A DNA stretch of 64,000 bases from positions 186,001 to 250,000 of the forward strand of contig NZ_JAGGKV010000009.1 in the NCBI RefSeq assembly GCF_017874035.1, written 5' to 3'. Below are positions 34,237-42,825 of this stretch, in pieces. The notes beneath the pieces were generated by a model that saw only the letters and a list, made by a program, of their open reading frames with translations, was not told the DNA's origin and did no database searches. The translations under genes were made by a program, and so were the position numbers. Numbering within the stretch: position 1 is the stretch's first letter; each line of letters starts with the position of its first letter. This DNA is from Paenibacillus aceris. Lineage in GTDB: Bacteria > Bacillota > Bacilli > Paenibacillales > NBRC-103111.

Positions 34237-34252
34237 TGGAGTATTTACTCCA
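34237..34252. repeat. Palindrome at the tetR 3' end
   Basis: TGGAGTA-TT-TACTCCA is a perfect palindrome just after the stop codon. It is too tight for a terminator and could be an extra protein site; no function can be assigned. Confidence 0.3.
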
Positions 34253-34284
34253 TTGAGTAAGAGTTGTAAACATATATGGTTATC

Positions 34285-34310
34285 AACCGCGCTCAGCGCG
34301 GTTTTCTTAT
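34285..34310 (+). terminator. Terminator after tetR
   Basis: AACCGCGC-TCA-GCGCGGTT followed by TTCTTATTTTT. The 15-base core is identical to that of the terminator at 3613. Confidence 0.8.
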
Positions 34311-34346
34311 TTTTGGGGAGTGAAATGGCTGGAAGGGTAGGGGCGT

Positions 34347-35264
34347 ATGGACATTTCGAATCTATGGGATGCAGAGTGGGAAGTTTCAGAGGAACTCGCC
34401 CGAAAATTAATTAGCAGTCAGTTTCCTTCGTTAATGTCTGCTCCTATCAAAAGATTAGGTTACGGCTGGGATAATACGGTTTTTCTTGTTGGAGAAGATT
34501 ATGTTTTTCGCTTTCCAAGAAGAAAAGTAGCGATTGATTTGTTAAGAATGGAGGCAAAGATCTTACCAAAGCTTGCAGACTTTGTTACGCTCCCGTACTC
34601 AAAACCGCTATTTTTTGGTGAAGGGAATCTTGAATATCCAGCACCTTTTCTAGGCTATCCCTATTTATCGGGAAAGTTTCCGATTGGATTGACGGACGAG
34701 CAGAGGCAGCTATCGACTTCGTTACTTGCGCAATTTTTAAAAAGGCTGCATGCTTTTCCGGTGCAAATTGCTCAAGAGAACGGCATACAAAGGGACCACA
34801 GGAATCTCACCGACCTTACTGAACGCAAAGAGAAAATGCTTAAATTTTTATCCGATCTTAGCCCCCATTTGAAGAGGGAAGAACATCGTGCAATTTTGGA
34901 TTATTTGGAGCAGCATACAACTGACCGAGTACAACAAAGGTATGTTTTCCTTCATGGCGATCTTCATTTCAAAAATATATTGGTGAACAAGAGAGGCGAA
35001 GTTTCCGGAATCATCGACTGGGGAGATATGAATCTCGGTCACCCTGCTTGCGATCTGAATGTCGCATACAGCTTTTTGCCTCCGCATGCCCGCTCTGATT
35101 TTTTTAGAGAATATGGGGAAGTGGACGAAGAGACGAAGGTATTAGCTCGGATGATTGCTGTATACATCCCCATGTTGATCTTGATGCAAGCCATTGATGA
35201 GAAAGATAACGAAGTAGCTGTTGAAGCTAAAGCGATTATTGCTCGTGCTCTTGCCGATGTATAG
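34347..35264 (+). CDS. Aminoglycoside phosphotransferase (APH)-fold kinase
   Basis: A 305-residue kinase-like protein of Pfam family APH. The catalytic loop HGDLHFKNILV (Asp base, Asn metal ligand) and the IDWGDMNLGHPACDL metal-binding segment are intact, with a nucleotide-site GWDNTVFLVG near residue 40. Such enzymes phosphorylate aminoglycosides, macrolides, homoserine, choline or other small molecules; the substrate cannot be named. It starts at ATG 34347 after a terminator and is a single-gene unit. Confidence 0.85.
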   Translation: MDISNLWDAEWEVSEELARKLISSQFPSLMSAPIKRLGYGWDNTVFLVGEDYVFRFPRRKVAIDLLRMEAKILPKLADFVTLPYSKPLFFGEGNLEYPAPFLGYPYLSGKFPIGLTDEQRQLSTSLLAQFLKRLHAFPVQIAQENGIQRDHRNLTDLTERKEKMLKFLSDLSPHLKREEHRAILDYLEQHTTDRVQQRYVFLHGDLHFKNILVNKRGEVSGIIDWGDMNLGHPACDLNVAYSFLPPHARSDFFREYGEVDEETKVLARMIAVYIPMLILMQAIDEKDNEVAVEAKAIIARALADV

Positions 35265-35310
35265 AGGATGGGTCTCTAATTGCTTGCATTTTGCTACGTA
35301 AACTAGTCAT

Positions 35311-35994
35311 TTACCTCATTGCCCAAAGCATCCCACGCTTCATCATCCCCAACACTTGCGGCATTGTCACGATATCCATGGTGTGTCCCAACGAGTTGTA
35401 GAAGACATGCCCTTTACCGTAATTTTTCGTCCACATCATTGGCATAACCACATCTCCGAAGCTAGTCTCTGCCAATACGGTAATAGATGGATCAATGAGC
35501 ATATAATATTTTTCCGTTTTGACTTTAAAATTTTCGATGCCTTTCATAATAGGGGAAGTAGGATCTGTAATACGGATCTCATAAACGGAGTCTGCACCGC
35601 CAGGGTGATCAAGGAACTGTCCGCCGATCATTTCATGATATCCAATCTCCCCGCGGAATGCGCCGACGGATGCATGAATGCCTACGAATCCGGTTCCAGC
35701 TTTTATTGCAGCCAGTAGAGGATTCAACTGTTCTTGCGTAATCGTTCCTCTTGTCCAGATCAGGACAATTAAATCTACCTGTTTTAATTTCTCCTCATCT
35801 CGAAAAATATCGAGTGAATTCGAAAGTTGTACATCAATATACTCTTCTCTTAATAAGGCTGCCAATATTTCGGCGACTTCTTTGGGATGATGTTCCTCTG
35901 ACCCTCCAAATACGATCAGTGCCGTTTTGTTTTTTTTCTGTCCAAGCCAGCTTGCTAGATCATGCCTAATATGGATGGTAAACGCTCTTTTCAT
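35311..35994 (-). CDS. ThuA-like protein (trehalose-utilisation / GATase1-like fold)
   Basis: A 227-residue ThuA-domain protein. Markers are VFGGSEEHHPKEVAEIL, GTGFVGIHASVGAFRG, GGQFLDHPGG and KGHVFYNSLGH; the conserved HxxP and GIHA pieces fit ThuA, which works with ThuB dehydrogenase in forming or using keto-trehalose. GGAGG stands before its ATG. It is divergent from a GMC oxidoreductase with a 95-base gap, hinting that both act on one carbohydrate. Confidence 0.82.
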   Translation of the reverse strand: MKRAFTIHIRHDLASWLGQKKNKTALIVFGGSEEHHPKEVAEILAALLREEYIDVQLSNSLDIFRDEEKLKQVDLIVLIWTRGTITQEQLNPLLAAIKAGTGFVGIHASVGAFRGEIGYHEMIGGQFLDHPGGADSVYEIRITDPTSPIMKGIENFKVKTEKYYMLIDPSITVLAETSFGDVVMPMMWTKNYGKGHVFYNSLGHTMDIVTMPQVLGMMKRGMLWAMR

Positions 35995-36089
35995 AAATTA
36001 GGTTTCCTCCAATAAGATATATAGACCATGATATGCGATTACCTAAATTTTCGTTTTATTTGAGTTTAAAAAAAGGATGTGAATCGCTT

Positions 36090-37601
36090 TTGAAAATTCA
36101 TATCGTCGCAAACAGGAATAAGCCGGTCGACATGCCGATTTGTTCTTCAGATATCCCGACGGACTATATGGTGAACTGGATTCCGACTGTTTCGCTGGAA
36201 GAAATGGCAAGCACGGAGTACGATGCGATTATTATCGGCAGCGGAGCCGGTGGCGGAGCTGTTCTCTGGAGGCTGTGTGAGCATTGGAAAAACAGTGGGA
36301 AGCGTATTGCCATGTTGGAGGCAGGCGATGCCTTAATCCCTACGCATGTCAACAATATCGTCACGATGAACGAAGAGCGGGCGGCGAAATATTTGGCCAA
36401 CCCTCAAATATCGAAGACGATCGGGGGGATGTCATCCGAATTTCCGGGTGCATTGCTTGTTTCCATCCTAGGCGGCAGAACGGTATTCTGGGGAGCGGTC
36501 ACTCCCCGGCTGCATGCTTCCGAATTCGAAACCTGGCCAATTACTTTTCAAGAAATGGAAAAATATTATAACATCGCTGAAGAAGCGATGAACGTATCTT
36601 CGCTTTATACGCAAGGATCTAGCTATACGAATGTTTTGCTCCAACGTCTCCGCGCTCACGGTTATCCTCAGGCACAACCAATGCCATTAGCAACCGATCT
36701 ACAAACCACGCAGTATGGCCAAATTCATTCCAATTCTTTTTTCAGTTCGATTGTCTTTCTCGGTAGAGCAATCCATCTGAATCCATTCGATTTGGCTGTG
36801 AAAGCACGCGCCGTTCGTATTTTCACCGACAATCATCGAGCATCTGGCGTCAAGGTTATGACGGCGGATATGAAATCGTTTGTAATTAAAGCCAAGAACG
36901 TTATCGTTTCAGCGAGTACTTTGGAGAGTCCTCGTCTCTTGCTAAGCTCTGGCATTCCAGGTAAAGCAATCGGGCATTATTTATCGAATCATTCGATCGT
37001 TATTGCCCCTGCGACTATAAAACGTACGGAGTTTCCTGAATTACTGGGGGTTCTCGGCATTATGCTGCCTTATTCCGTCGAGCAGCCATTCCAGGTGCAA
37101 ATTGGCGGCGATTTTTGGCGTCAAGAGGAACAAATCCCGCTTCGCGACAAGCTCCAATTCGTGCTCAGCACGTACGGTAGAGTGGAACCGAGATTTGAAA
37201 ATAAAATAAGTTTGGATCCGAATCGAATCGATCGATACGGTATGCCTGAGATCAAAATTCATTTTTCTTATAGCGACAAAGATAAAGAGGTCATCCGCCA
37301 AGCATCGGCTACTTTAAGCAGCATTTCCTTGGCGATGGGCTCGCAAATAGAAACGCAAAATGGCATTCCCGACATTTGTCGGAGGCCTGAAGGAAGGCCA
37401 TTCCACGATTTCGGGACGTGCCGAATGGGCCATAATTCTGCGACGTCTGTCACGAACCGATATGGCCAAATCCACGGGATCTCAGGCTTATTTGTGGCTG
37501 ATAATAGTGTGCTGCCTTCCAATGGGGGTGCCAATCCTACGCTAACAACAGTGGCCTTGGCTATTCGTACGGCAGATTATATTGCACACTATGGAAAATA
37601 A
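36090..37601 (+). CDS. GMC-family FAD oxidoreductase
   Basis: A 503-residue flavoprotein. Residues about 40-70 hold the FAD motif IIGSGAGGGAVLWRL; the C-terminal GMC domain has FHDFGTCRMG, GLFVADNSVLPSNGGANPTLT and the final helix ALAIRTADYI. Members oxidise alcohol groups of sugars and related compounds. TTG 36090 is taken as start with AAAGGATGTG upstream; the frame is open to 36033 but without signals. Divergent from thuA, and its stop overlaps the -35 region of germination cluster 2. Confidence 0.87.
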   Translation: MKIHIVANRNKPVDMPICSSDIPTDYMVNWIPTVSLEEMASTEYDAIIIGSGAGGGAVLWRLCEHWKNSGKRIAMLEAGDALIPTHVNNIVTMNEERAAKYLANPQISKTIGGMSSEFPGALLVSILGGRTVFWGAVTPRLHASEFETWPITFQEMEKYYNIAEEAMNVSSLYTQGSSYTNVLLQRLRAHGYPQAQPMPLATDLQTTQYGQIHSNSFFSSIVFLGRAIHLNPFDLAVKARAVRIFTDNHRASGVKVMTADMKSFVIKAKNVIVSASTLESPRLLLSSGIPGKAIGHYLSNHSIVIAPATIKRTEFPELLGVLGIMLPYSVEQPFQVQIGGDFWRQEEQIPLRDKLQFVLSTYGRVEPRFENKISLDPNRIDRYGMPEIKIHFSYSDKDKEVIRQASATLSSISLAMGSQIETQNGIPDICRRPEGRPFHDFGTCRMGHNSATSVTNRYGQIHGISGLFVADNSVLPSNGGANPTLTTVALAIRTADYIAHYGK

Positions 37602-37632
37602 TTCATATTGTTTTATTCCGTGGGTCATACTA
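37602..37632 (+). promoter_or_regulatory. Sigma-G-like promoter of germination cluster 2
   Basis: TTCATA (37602-37607) and CATACTA (37626-37632) are separated by 18 bases. The -10 agrees fully with the sigma-G consensus CATXHTA and the -35 mostly with gHATR. GerA-type operons are normally read by sigma-G in the forespore, which supports this reading. Confidence 0.55.
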
Positions 37633-37693
37633 ATTTAACAATGATTTAACACTAGTTATCATTATTTCTTCGTAGCGATCGGGTGGGCAAATA

Positions 37694-38797
37694 ATGAATC
37701 CAGAAAAGATCGGTCTTGTACAATTGGCTCTCCTTTTTCAAATTTCCTTGGTTGGCTCGGCAATTATCAATGCACCTCAGTCTCTAGTAGCTGTAGCCAA
37801 AAATGCGACTTGGATATCAATTCTGCTAGCAAGCAGTATCGCTGTGCTCGGATTGGTGTGCATTCTTTATTTGAATAGGCAGTATCCTGGATTAACATTT
37901 ATGGAATATACGCAAGAAGCCATAGGGAAATGGTTCTCGCTTCTGGTTACTATTCCTTTCCTCAGTGTACCCTTGATACTTCTTCCCAATATCGTACTCG
38001 ATATCGGCTCTTTTTTTAAGGTTACGATGATGAAAGAAACGCCTCTATTTCTGATCAATTTTATTTTCTTCTTGCTTGCTGCGTTGACGGTAAGGGCGGG
38101 GATTGAGGTCATGGCCCGAATGTTCAGCTTCCTTGTTATTTGGATGTACATCTCTGTCATTGTGATCTTAGTATTAGTGTCGCCGCTGTATCATCCGGAA
38201 TATCTTCTTCCGGTATTACCCTATGGCTTCCAACCTGTGCTTCACGGTGCCTATATGGCTTCGAGCTTTCCATTTACGGATGTCGTACTACTGTCGATGA
38301 TTTTGCCGTTCACGGTTGGGGGTGATGGGAAGAAGTTGGGGAAGCAGTTGTATGGGTCCCTTATGATTGTCGTTATTACGTTAATTATGGTTACGGTTTG
38401 TTCCATTATGGTGCTAGGACCGATTACCGGTAACGTTAAGTATTCCGTGTTTCAGCTTGCTCGATTGATCTCTTTGCAAGAAATAATTGAAAGAGTGGAA
38501 ATGTTGAGTGGGATAGCATTGATCGTCGGTTCCTATATGAAAGCAACGATTATTCTCTTCGTTCTTGTCTTAGGTATATCTCAATTATTGAAATTAAAAG
38601 AATATCGGAATATCGTTTTTCCTCTTGCATTTATTACACTGCTGCTTTCTACGACCATGTATCAGAGAAGAGGGGAATTTCTAGAGATTGTATCCGTGAT
38701 CCGGCCGTTAATGGGCGTTTCTTTTTCTATAGCTCCCATACTTCTCATTACTTTGGTCACTTTATTCAAAAGGAAAGCTGCCCGCGGGCATGAATAG
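37694..38797 (+). CDS. Spore germination permease, B subunit (cluster 2)
   Basis: A 367-residue, ten-helix GerAB-type permease, N-terminus MNPEKIGLVQLALLFQISLVGSAI and PFTDVVLLSMILPF region as in the family. It is first in this cluster, giving order B-A-C-D, unlike cluster 1 (A-C-B). Its pocket sequence differs widely from the cluster 1 permease, so a different germinant is expected. The RBS is a GGGTGGG stretch before ATG 37694. Confidence 0.93.
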   Translation: MNPEKIGLVQLALLFQISLVGSAIINAPQSLVAVAKNATWISILLASSIAVLGLVCILYLNRQYPGLTFMEYTQEAIGKWFSLLVTIPFLSVPLILLPNIVLDIGSFFKVTMMKETPLFLINFIFFLLAALTVRAGIEVMARMFSFLVIWMYISVIVILVLVSPLYHPEYLLPVLPYGFQPVLHGAYMASSFPFTDVVLLSMILPFTVGGDGKKLGKQLYGSLMIVVITLIMVTVCSIMVLGPITGNVKYSVFQLARLISLQEIIERVEMLSGIALIVGSYMKATIILFVLVLGISQLLKLKEYRNIVFPLAFITLLLSTTMYQRRGEFLEIVSVIRPLMGVSFSIAPILLITLVTLFKRKAARGHE

Positions 38798-38864
38798 CAC
38801 TGACATTCGAAGGAACAATAAGGAGGGTATATTCCAGTAATTACCGAAGAGAGAAGTGTCGACG

Positions 38865-40436
38865 ATGTGGAAACAATTCCTCAGCAAGAACCGCTCGCGT
38901 AACCAGTTATCTGCGGATGCCGCACAACAGGAAGGGGAGAGAGTAGTTCCGATTTCCCCCCATTTGTCTTACAATCTGAAGCGGATCGAAGAGACGTTTT
39001 GCGCTTGCAAAGATCTTATTATTCTTCCATGGAGCTACGGTCCCGGGCTGGAGCAAAAGGCCTTCTCCGTTTATTTCGATACGCTGGTCCAAGAGAAAAA
39101 ATTAAATTATATGAAAGAAACACTTCAGGATTTGGTCCCGCACGAAGTCGGTCAAGCAACGACAATTACAGCCGAAGATGTGATACACTACTTCACGCGA
39201 CATGGGGTATCTTCTCAGACGGCCATCAAGTTGAATGACTTCGATCAAGCTGTTCAGCACATATTGGACGGTGACGTCGTCATTTTTTTCGACCAGTGGA
39301 ATCAAGTTCTAGCCTATAACGCACTTGGATTATCGAGTAGGCAGGTTACAGAACCTGTTATGGAACCAGTTGTACAAGGACCTCATATGAGCACGATAGA
39401 AGATATTGGATCGAATATCGGCTTGATTCGTAACCTGCTGAAATCGCCTAAACTCAAATTTAATTTTATGACGACAGGTGAGGAAACGCGCAGGCAAATC
39501 GCTTATGGGTATCTGGATGGTGCTGTGAATCCCGAAACATTAACTGAATTCGAGCGGCGAATGGCGGATCTCGATAGAGAAGAGATATTGGAGACGTCCT
39601 ATTTGGAAGAATGGATAGGCGAGTCCACGTTGTCCCCATTTCCCCAAGCCCGCTATACAGAACGTCCAGACACTGCTGTCGCCGCACTGTTAGATGGAAA
39701 AATTGTAGCTTTTGTTAACGGTTCTCCATCCATTTTGATCGCGCCAAGCATGTTTTTTGAATTTTTTTCATCAAGCGAAGATTATTACCAGAGGGCTGTT
39801 TTCTCCAGCTTGATTCGTTTCATAAGGATCGGGGCATTCTTAATGGCACTCTTGCTGCCCAGTACATATATCGCCTTAACCACCTTCCATTCCGAGCTGA
39901 TTCCAACCGTTCTGTTATTAGCCATTCTGGACACGAGGGAGGGTATTCCATTTCCCGCGTTTATGGAGGCACTGATTATGGAGTTTTTCTTTGAAGTGCT
40001 GCGAGAAGCCGGGATTCGTTTACCGCGTCCGATCGGCTCTGCCGTGAGCATCGTCGGCGCCCTTGTTATCGGTCAAGCTGCCATCCAAACCAAAATTGCA
40101 TCTCCGGCAATGGTCATTGTCGTTTCCTTAACCGGGATCGCTAATTTCTCGCTTCCTCAATACAATATGGCCATCGCAATCCGAATCCTGCGTTTTCCGT
40201 TCATGCTGTTCGCGGCATCAATGGGCGGTTTAGGCATGATGTTCGGTTTGCTGTTGACGCTTCTGCATCTGAGCTGTTTACGTTCGCTCGGCCAGCCTTA
40301 TTTGGCACCCGTGGCGCCTCTTGATTTCCATCAATTGCGAGATGTGGTACTGATGATCCCACGGAAAATCTTGCTTCATTCTCCCCGAAATCGGCACCTG
40401 CATAAGAAAACAGGAGCAAGGAAGAAGATACAATGA
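38865..40436 (+). CDS. Spore germination receptor A subunit (cluster 2)
   Basis: A 523-residue GerA-family A subunit: soluble N-terminal half then five or six helices, with FPAFMEALIMEFFFEVLREAG and AVSIVGALVIGQAA. ATG 38865 is used; in-frame GTG 38856 would add three residues, and neither has a strong ribosome site. The C-terminus ends in a basic tail (HSPRNRHLHKKTGARKK). It overlaps the C-subunit gene by four bases. Confidence 0.94.
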   Translation: MWKQFLSKNRSRNQLSADAAQQEGERVVPISPHLSYNLKRIEETFCACKDLIILPWSYGPGLEQKAFSVYFDTLVQEKKLNYMKETLQDLVPHEVGQATTITAEDVIHYFTRHGVSSQTAIKLNDFDQAVQHILDGDVVIFFDQWNQVLAYNALGLSSRQVTEPVMEPVVQGPHMSTIEDIGSNIGLIRNLLKSPKLKFNFMTTGEETRRQIAYGYLDGAVNPETLTEFERRMADLDREEILETSYLEEWIGESTLSPFPQARYTERPDTAVAALLDGKIVAFVNGSPSILIAPSMFFEFFSSSEDYYQRAVFSSLIRFIRIGAFLMALLLPSTYIALTTFHSELIPTVLLLAILDTREGIPFPAFMEALIMEFFFEVLREAGIRLPRPIGSAVSIVGALVIGQAAIQTKIASPAMVIVVSLTGIANFSLPQYNMAIAIRILRFPFMLFAASMGGLGMMFGLLLTLLHLSCLRSLGQPYLAPVAPLDFHQLRDVVLMIPRKILLHSPRNRHLHKKTGARKKIQ

Positions 40437-41602
40437 AATCACGTGTTGTTCTCGGATTGTTGCTGTTATTCGTGTTACCAGGATGTTGGGATAAAGCGGA
40501 GTTAACGGAGTACGCTTTTGTACAAGCTGTTGCGATTGATCAAAGTGAAAGCATGGAGTTCGAACTTACGATCCATTCTTACAACCCATCGAGCGGGGCA
40601 GAAGTTAGCGGAGCAATCAAGCAAGTAAAAAAGGGGATCAATATTAAGACAAAAGCGGATACCATCTTTGAAGCCGTTCGGGATATCCCTATTCATCTCG
40701 GAAGGAAAGCGAAATGGGATCATATGCGCGTTATTCTGATAAGTGATAAAGTAGCTCGGAATCAAAACGTAGGGGAGATTCTCGACTTTTTCTCTCGGGA
40801 TCACGAACCAAGATCCTCTGTTCTCTTGTTAATATCTGAAGGAAATGCCGGCGATTATTTGGAGATAAAACCATTCATTGAGAATACAATTGGCCAGCAG
40901 TTGCGGAAAATTGAAGAGTCTGCCACCAAGTTCTCCGCCAAAACATCAACAGTTCCGCTGCTTGATCTGGCGATTCAAATGCAGAGCGAGACGGGGACCG
41001 CGATGGTGCCTTATATTCACAAAGACAATCCGCCCAATTATGTTTCTGTGGCTGGAATCGCATTGTTAAAAAAAGGGAAGATGGTTAGTGGTATTGTAAC
41101 GCCTTTTGACACGCAACGATTACTTATGCTCATGAACAAATATGAGAGCGGAATTCTGGAAATTCCCTGTCCCGCCGACTCATCAGAAAAAAAGAAACTC
41201 AAAGAGTCAATCGAAGTTAATACTTTGGATACGAAGGTAACGCCAATAATAAAAGGAAAAGAAGTCACCGTTAGTGTGGTAACTAAAATAAAGGGATCTG
41301 TCAGTGAGCTCCACTGTTCTGTACTGAAGAGCAAAGAAGACGACAAACGTTTTGAGGATAGGATCAAGAAAATGGTTGAGCATGACATCCAGAGAACGAT
41401 TACGATTCTACAAAAAGATAAAATGGATATTATCGGTGTCGGAAATAAAATTTTCAGAAAAAACCCAGTTTTGTGGAAAAAGTTGAAACCAACGTGGGAG
41501 GAGCGCTTTGCTGAAATGAAGTTTAATGTCGATGTCGAGATAACTGTTTTGAATACGGGCTTGAACGCCGGGACGCCATTCTCAGAAGGAGGAGGAGGTT
41601 AA
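40433..41602 (+). CDS. Ger(x)C-family spore germination lipoprotein (cluster 2)
   Basis: A 389-residue C subunit, lipobox LPGC with Cys about residue 18 then WDKAELTEYAFVQAVAID, the family opening. It is longer at the C-terminus by a Gly-rich tail (EGGGG). ATGA overlap with the A gene; two bases separate it from the small gene that follows. Confidence 0.94.
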   Translation: MKSRVVLGLLLLFVLPGCWDKAELTEYAFVQAVAIDQSESMEFELTIHSYNPSSGAEVSGAIKQVKKGINIKTKADTIFEAVRDIPIHLGRKAKWDHMRVILISDKVARNQNVGEILDFFSRDHEPRSSVLLLISEGNAGDYLEIKPFIENTIGQQLRKIEESATKFSAKTSTVPLLDLAIQMQSETGTAMVPYIHKDNPPNYVSVAGIALLKKGKMVSGIVTPFDTQRLLMLMNKYESGILEIPCPADSSEKKKLKESIEVNTLDTKVTPIIKGKEVTVSVVTKIKGSVSELHCSVLKSKEDDKRFEDRIKKMVEHDIQRTITILQKDKMDIIGVGNKIFRKNPVLWKKLKPTWEERFAEMKFNVDVEITVLNTGLNAGTPFSEGGGG

Positions 41603-41604
41603 CT

Positions 41605-41847
41605 GTGCTCGTCAAAATCATTTCTTTGCTTTGTGTGCTTCTGTTGATGTTATCCTTCGACGTTTCAAGATGGACTCGGATAAGCCGAATGGAACGAGTT
41701 GTCTATGGCTTATTGTTGCTGCCAATCCTTTATCTTGGTTTCCTTTATGTAACGGGAAAACCTTGGCTGAATCTTGATGACGTAATCAGTTTCATTTTTG
41801 CTCAGCCAGCCAAGTTTATTGTTAAATCGATTGATCCATCGTCCTGA
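41605..41847 (+). CDS. Two-helix membrane protein, germinant-receptor D subunit
   Basis: An 80-residue protein with two membrane segments (about residues 3-20 and 32-52) starting at GTG 41605, eight bases after AGGAGGAGG. It directly follows the C-subunit gene and is surely co-transcribed. Size, topology and place fit the small D subunits known in GerA-type operons, which tune receptor response. Sequence similarity to a given D protein was not checked. Confidence 0.72.
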   Translation: MLVKIISLLCVLLLMLSFDVSRWTRISRMERVVYGLLLLPILYLGFLYVTGKPWLNLDDVISFIFAQPAKFIVKSIDPSS

Positions 41848-41867
41848 GATAAAGCATTCGATAACAA

Positions 41868-41896
41868 CAAGGCTGCCGATGTTTCCAGCGGCAGTC
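41868..41896. terminator. Hairpin between germination cluster 2 and the phosphoesterase gene
   Basis: GGCTGCCG and CGGCAGTCC pair with a short loop. T-rich bases follow only on the minus side, so it would serve the phosphoesterase gene best. Confidence 0.4.
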
Positions 41897-41915
41897 CAAG
41901 CCTCGAACTCGATTT

Positions 41916-42743
41916 TCAAAATTTCCTCGCCATGACATGAATGTCGATTTGATTATTCTTGATGATCAACGAGGCGTCGTAATAACCGCTATTTCCGGTG
42001 GTACATTTATAAGCGCCCGAACATCCGCACACATAAAACTTCGTCTTGGTGAATCCGGGGTAAATGGGGCTGGTTTTTTCATACCAGGCATGGGCGTGAT
42101 GCGTAAAAATAGCAAGAATGTTATTTCTTACATGGCCAGGAATCGCATTAAAAAAACGATCCGTTTCCATTCTACTCAGAACATGGGAAAGATCCACGCC
42201 AATCCCTTGAACTCTCAACGGCCAATGAAAATCTATCACATAGGAAAAATTAGGATCCAAGGATTTCAACAGAGCGATACTTTCGTCGCTGAATTTACCG
42301 GGAGCATTGTCCAACCAGACGTGCTTCACCTTCCCTTTTGTTCCTGGCATATTCATCTGTCCAACCGTAGAGCCTAGATAATGCTTGAATAAGTCTCTCG
42401 TATTATCTTCCCAATTGCCTATCGATGCTTTAAAGGGTATGTTCTTTGGGTTCAGAATGCCTGAGGCAATATCCTTGAACTCTTTATACCAAGCATTGGC
42501 ATCTTGCGATGTAGATCCTCCGTGCTTATTATCCCCTCCAAAAATGACGAATTTTTTTTGACCAGATTGGACTGCTTTTGGCAAAAGAGCTTTAAAAATG
42601 CCGGCGCCATTCTGATAACCTACATGACTGTCGCCCATAACAGCAAAGTTGATAACCTGAGTTGCAGTAAAACGACGAAATTGTGACTTAATAAGCAAAT
42701 ATAACAACGGTAATTTATGTGGTTTGCTCTGATCCTTTTTCAT
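41916..42743 (-). CDS. Calcineurin-like metallophosphoesterase, atypical active site
   Basis: A 275-residue protein with the motif series of this family: GDSHVG (motif I), FGGDN (II), GNWEDN in place of GNH(D/E) (III), DFHWPL (IV) and THHAHAW (V). The His of motif III, normally the acid catalyst, reads as Trp, so activity may differ or be weak. A Cys-rich end (YVCGCSGAYKCTTG) is unusual. ATG 42743 is chosen with AGAAAGGGTGAT upstream; GTG 42755 is an alternative. No clear signal peptide. Confidence 0.75.
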   Translation of the reverse strand: MKKDQSKPHKLPLLYLLIKSQFRRFTATQVINFAVMGDSHVGYQNGAGIFKALLPKAVQSGQKKFVIFGGDNKHGGSTSQDANAWYKEFKDIASGILNPKNIPFKASIGNWEDNTRDLFKHYLGSTVGQMNMPGTKGKVKHVWLDNAPGKFSDESIALLKSLDPNFSYVIDFHWPLRVQGIGVDLSHVLSRMETDRFFNAIPGHVRNNILAIFTHHAHAWYEKTSPIYPGFTKTKFYVCGCSGAYKCTTGNSGYYDASLIIKNNQIDIHVMARKF

Positions 42744-42825
42744 CCTGAGGATCACCCTTTCTAAAGGTCAACAGTAGTTATATATGATCCTTTATATGCA
42801 AAAAGGGTTGTCCTATCTTGGACTA

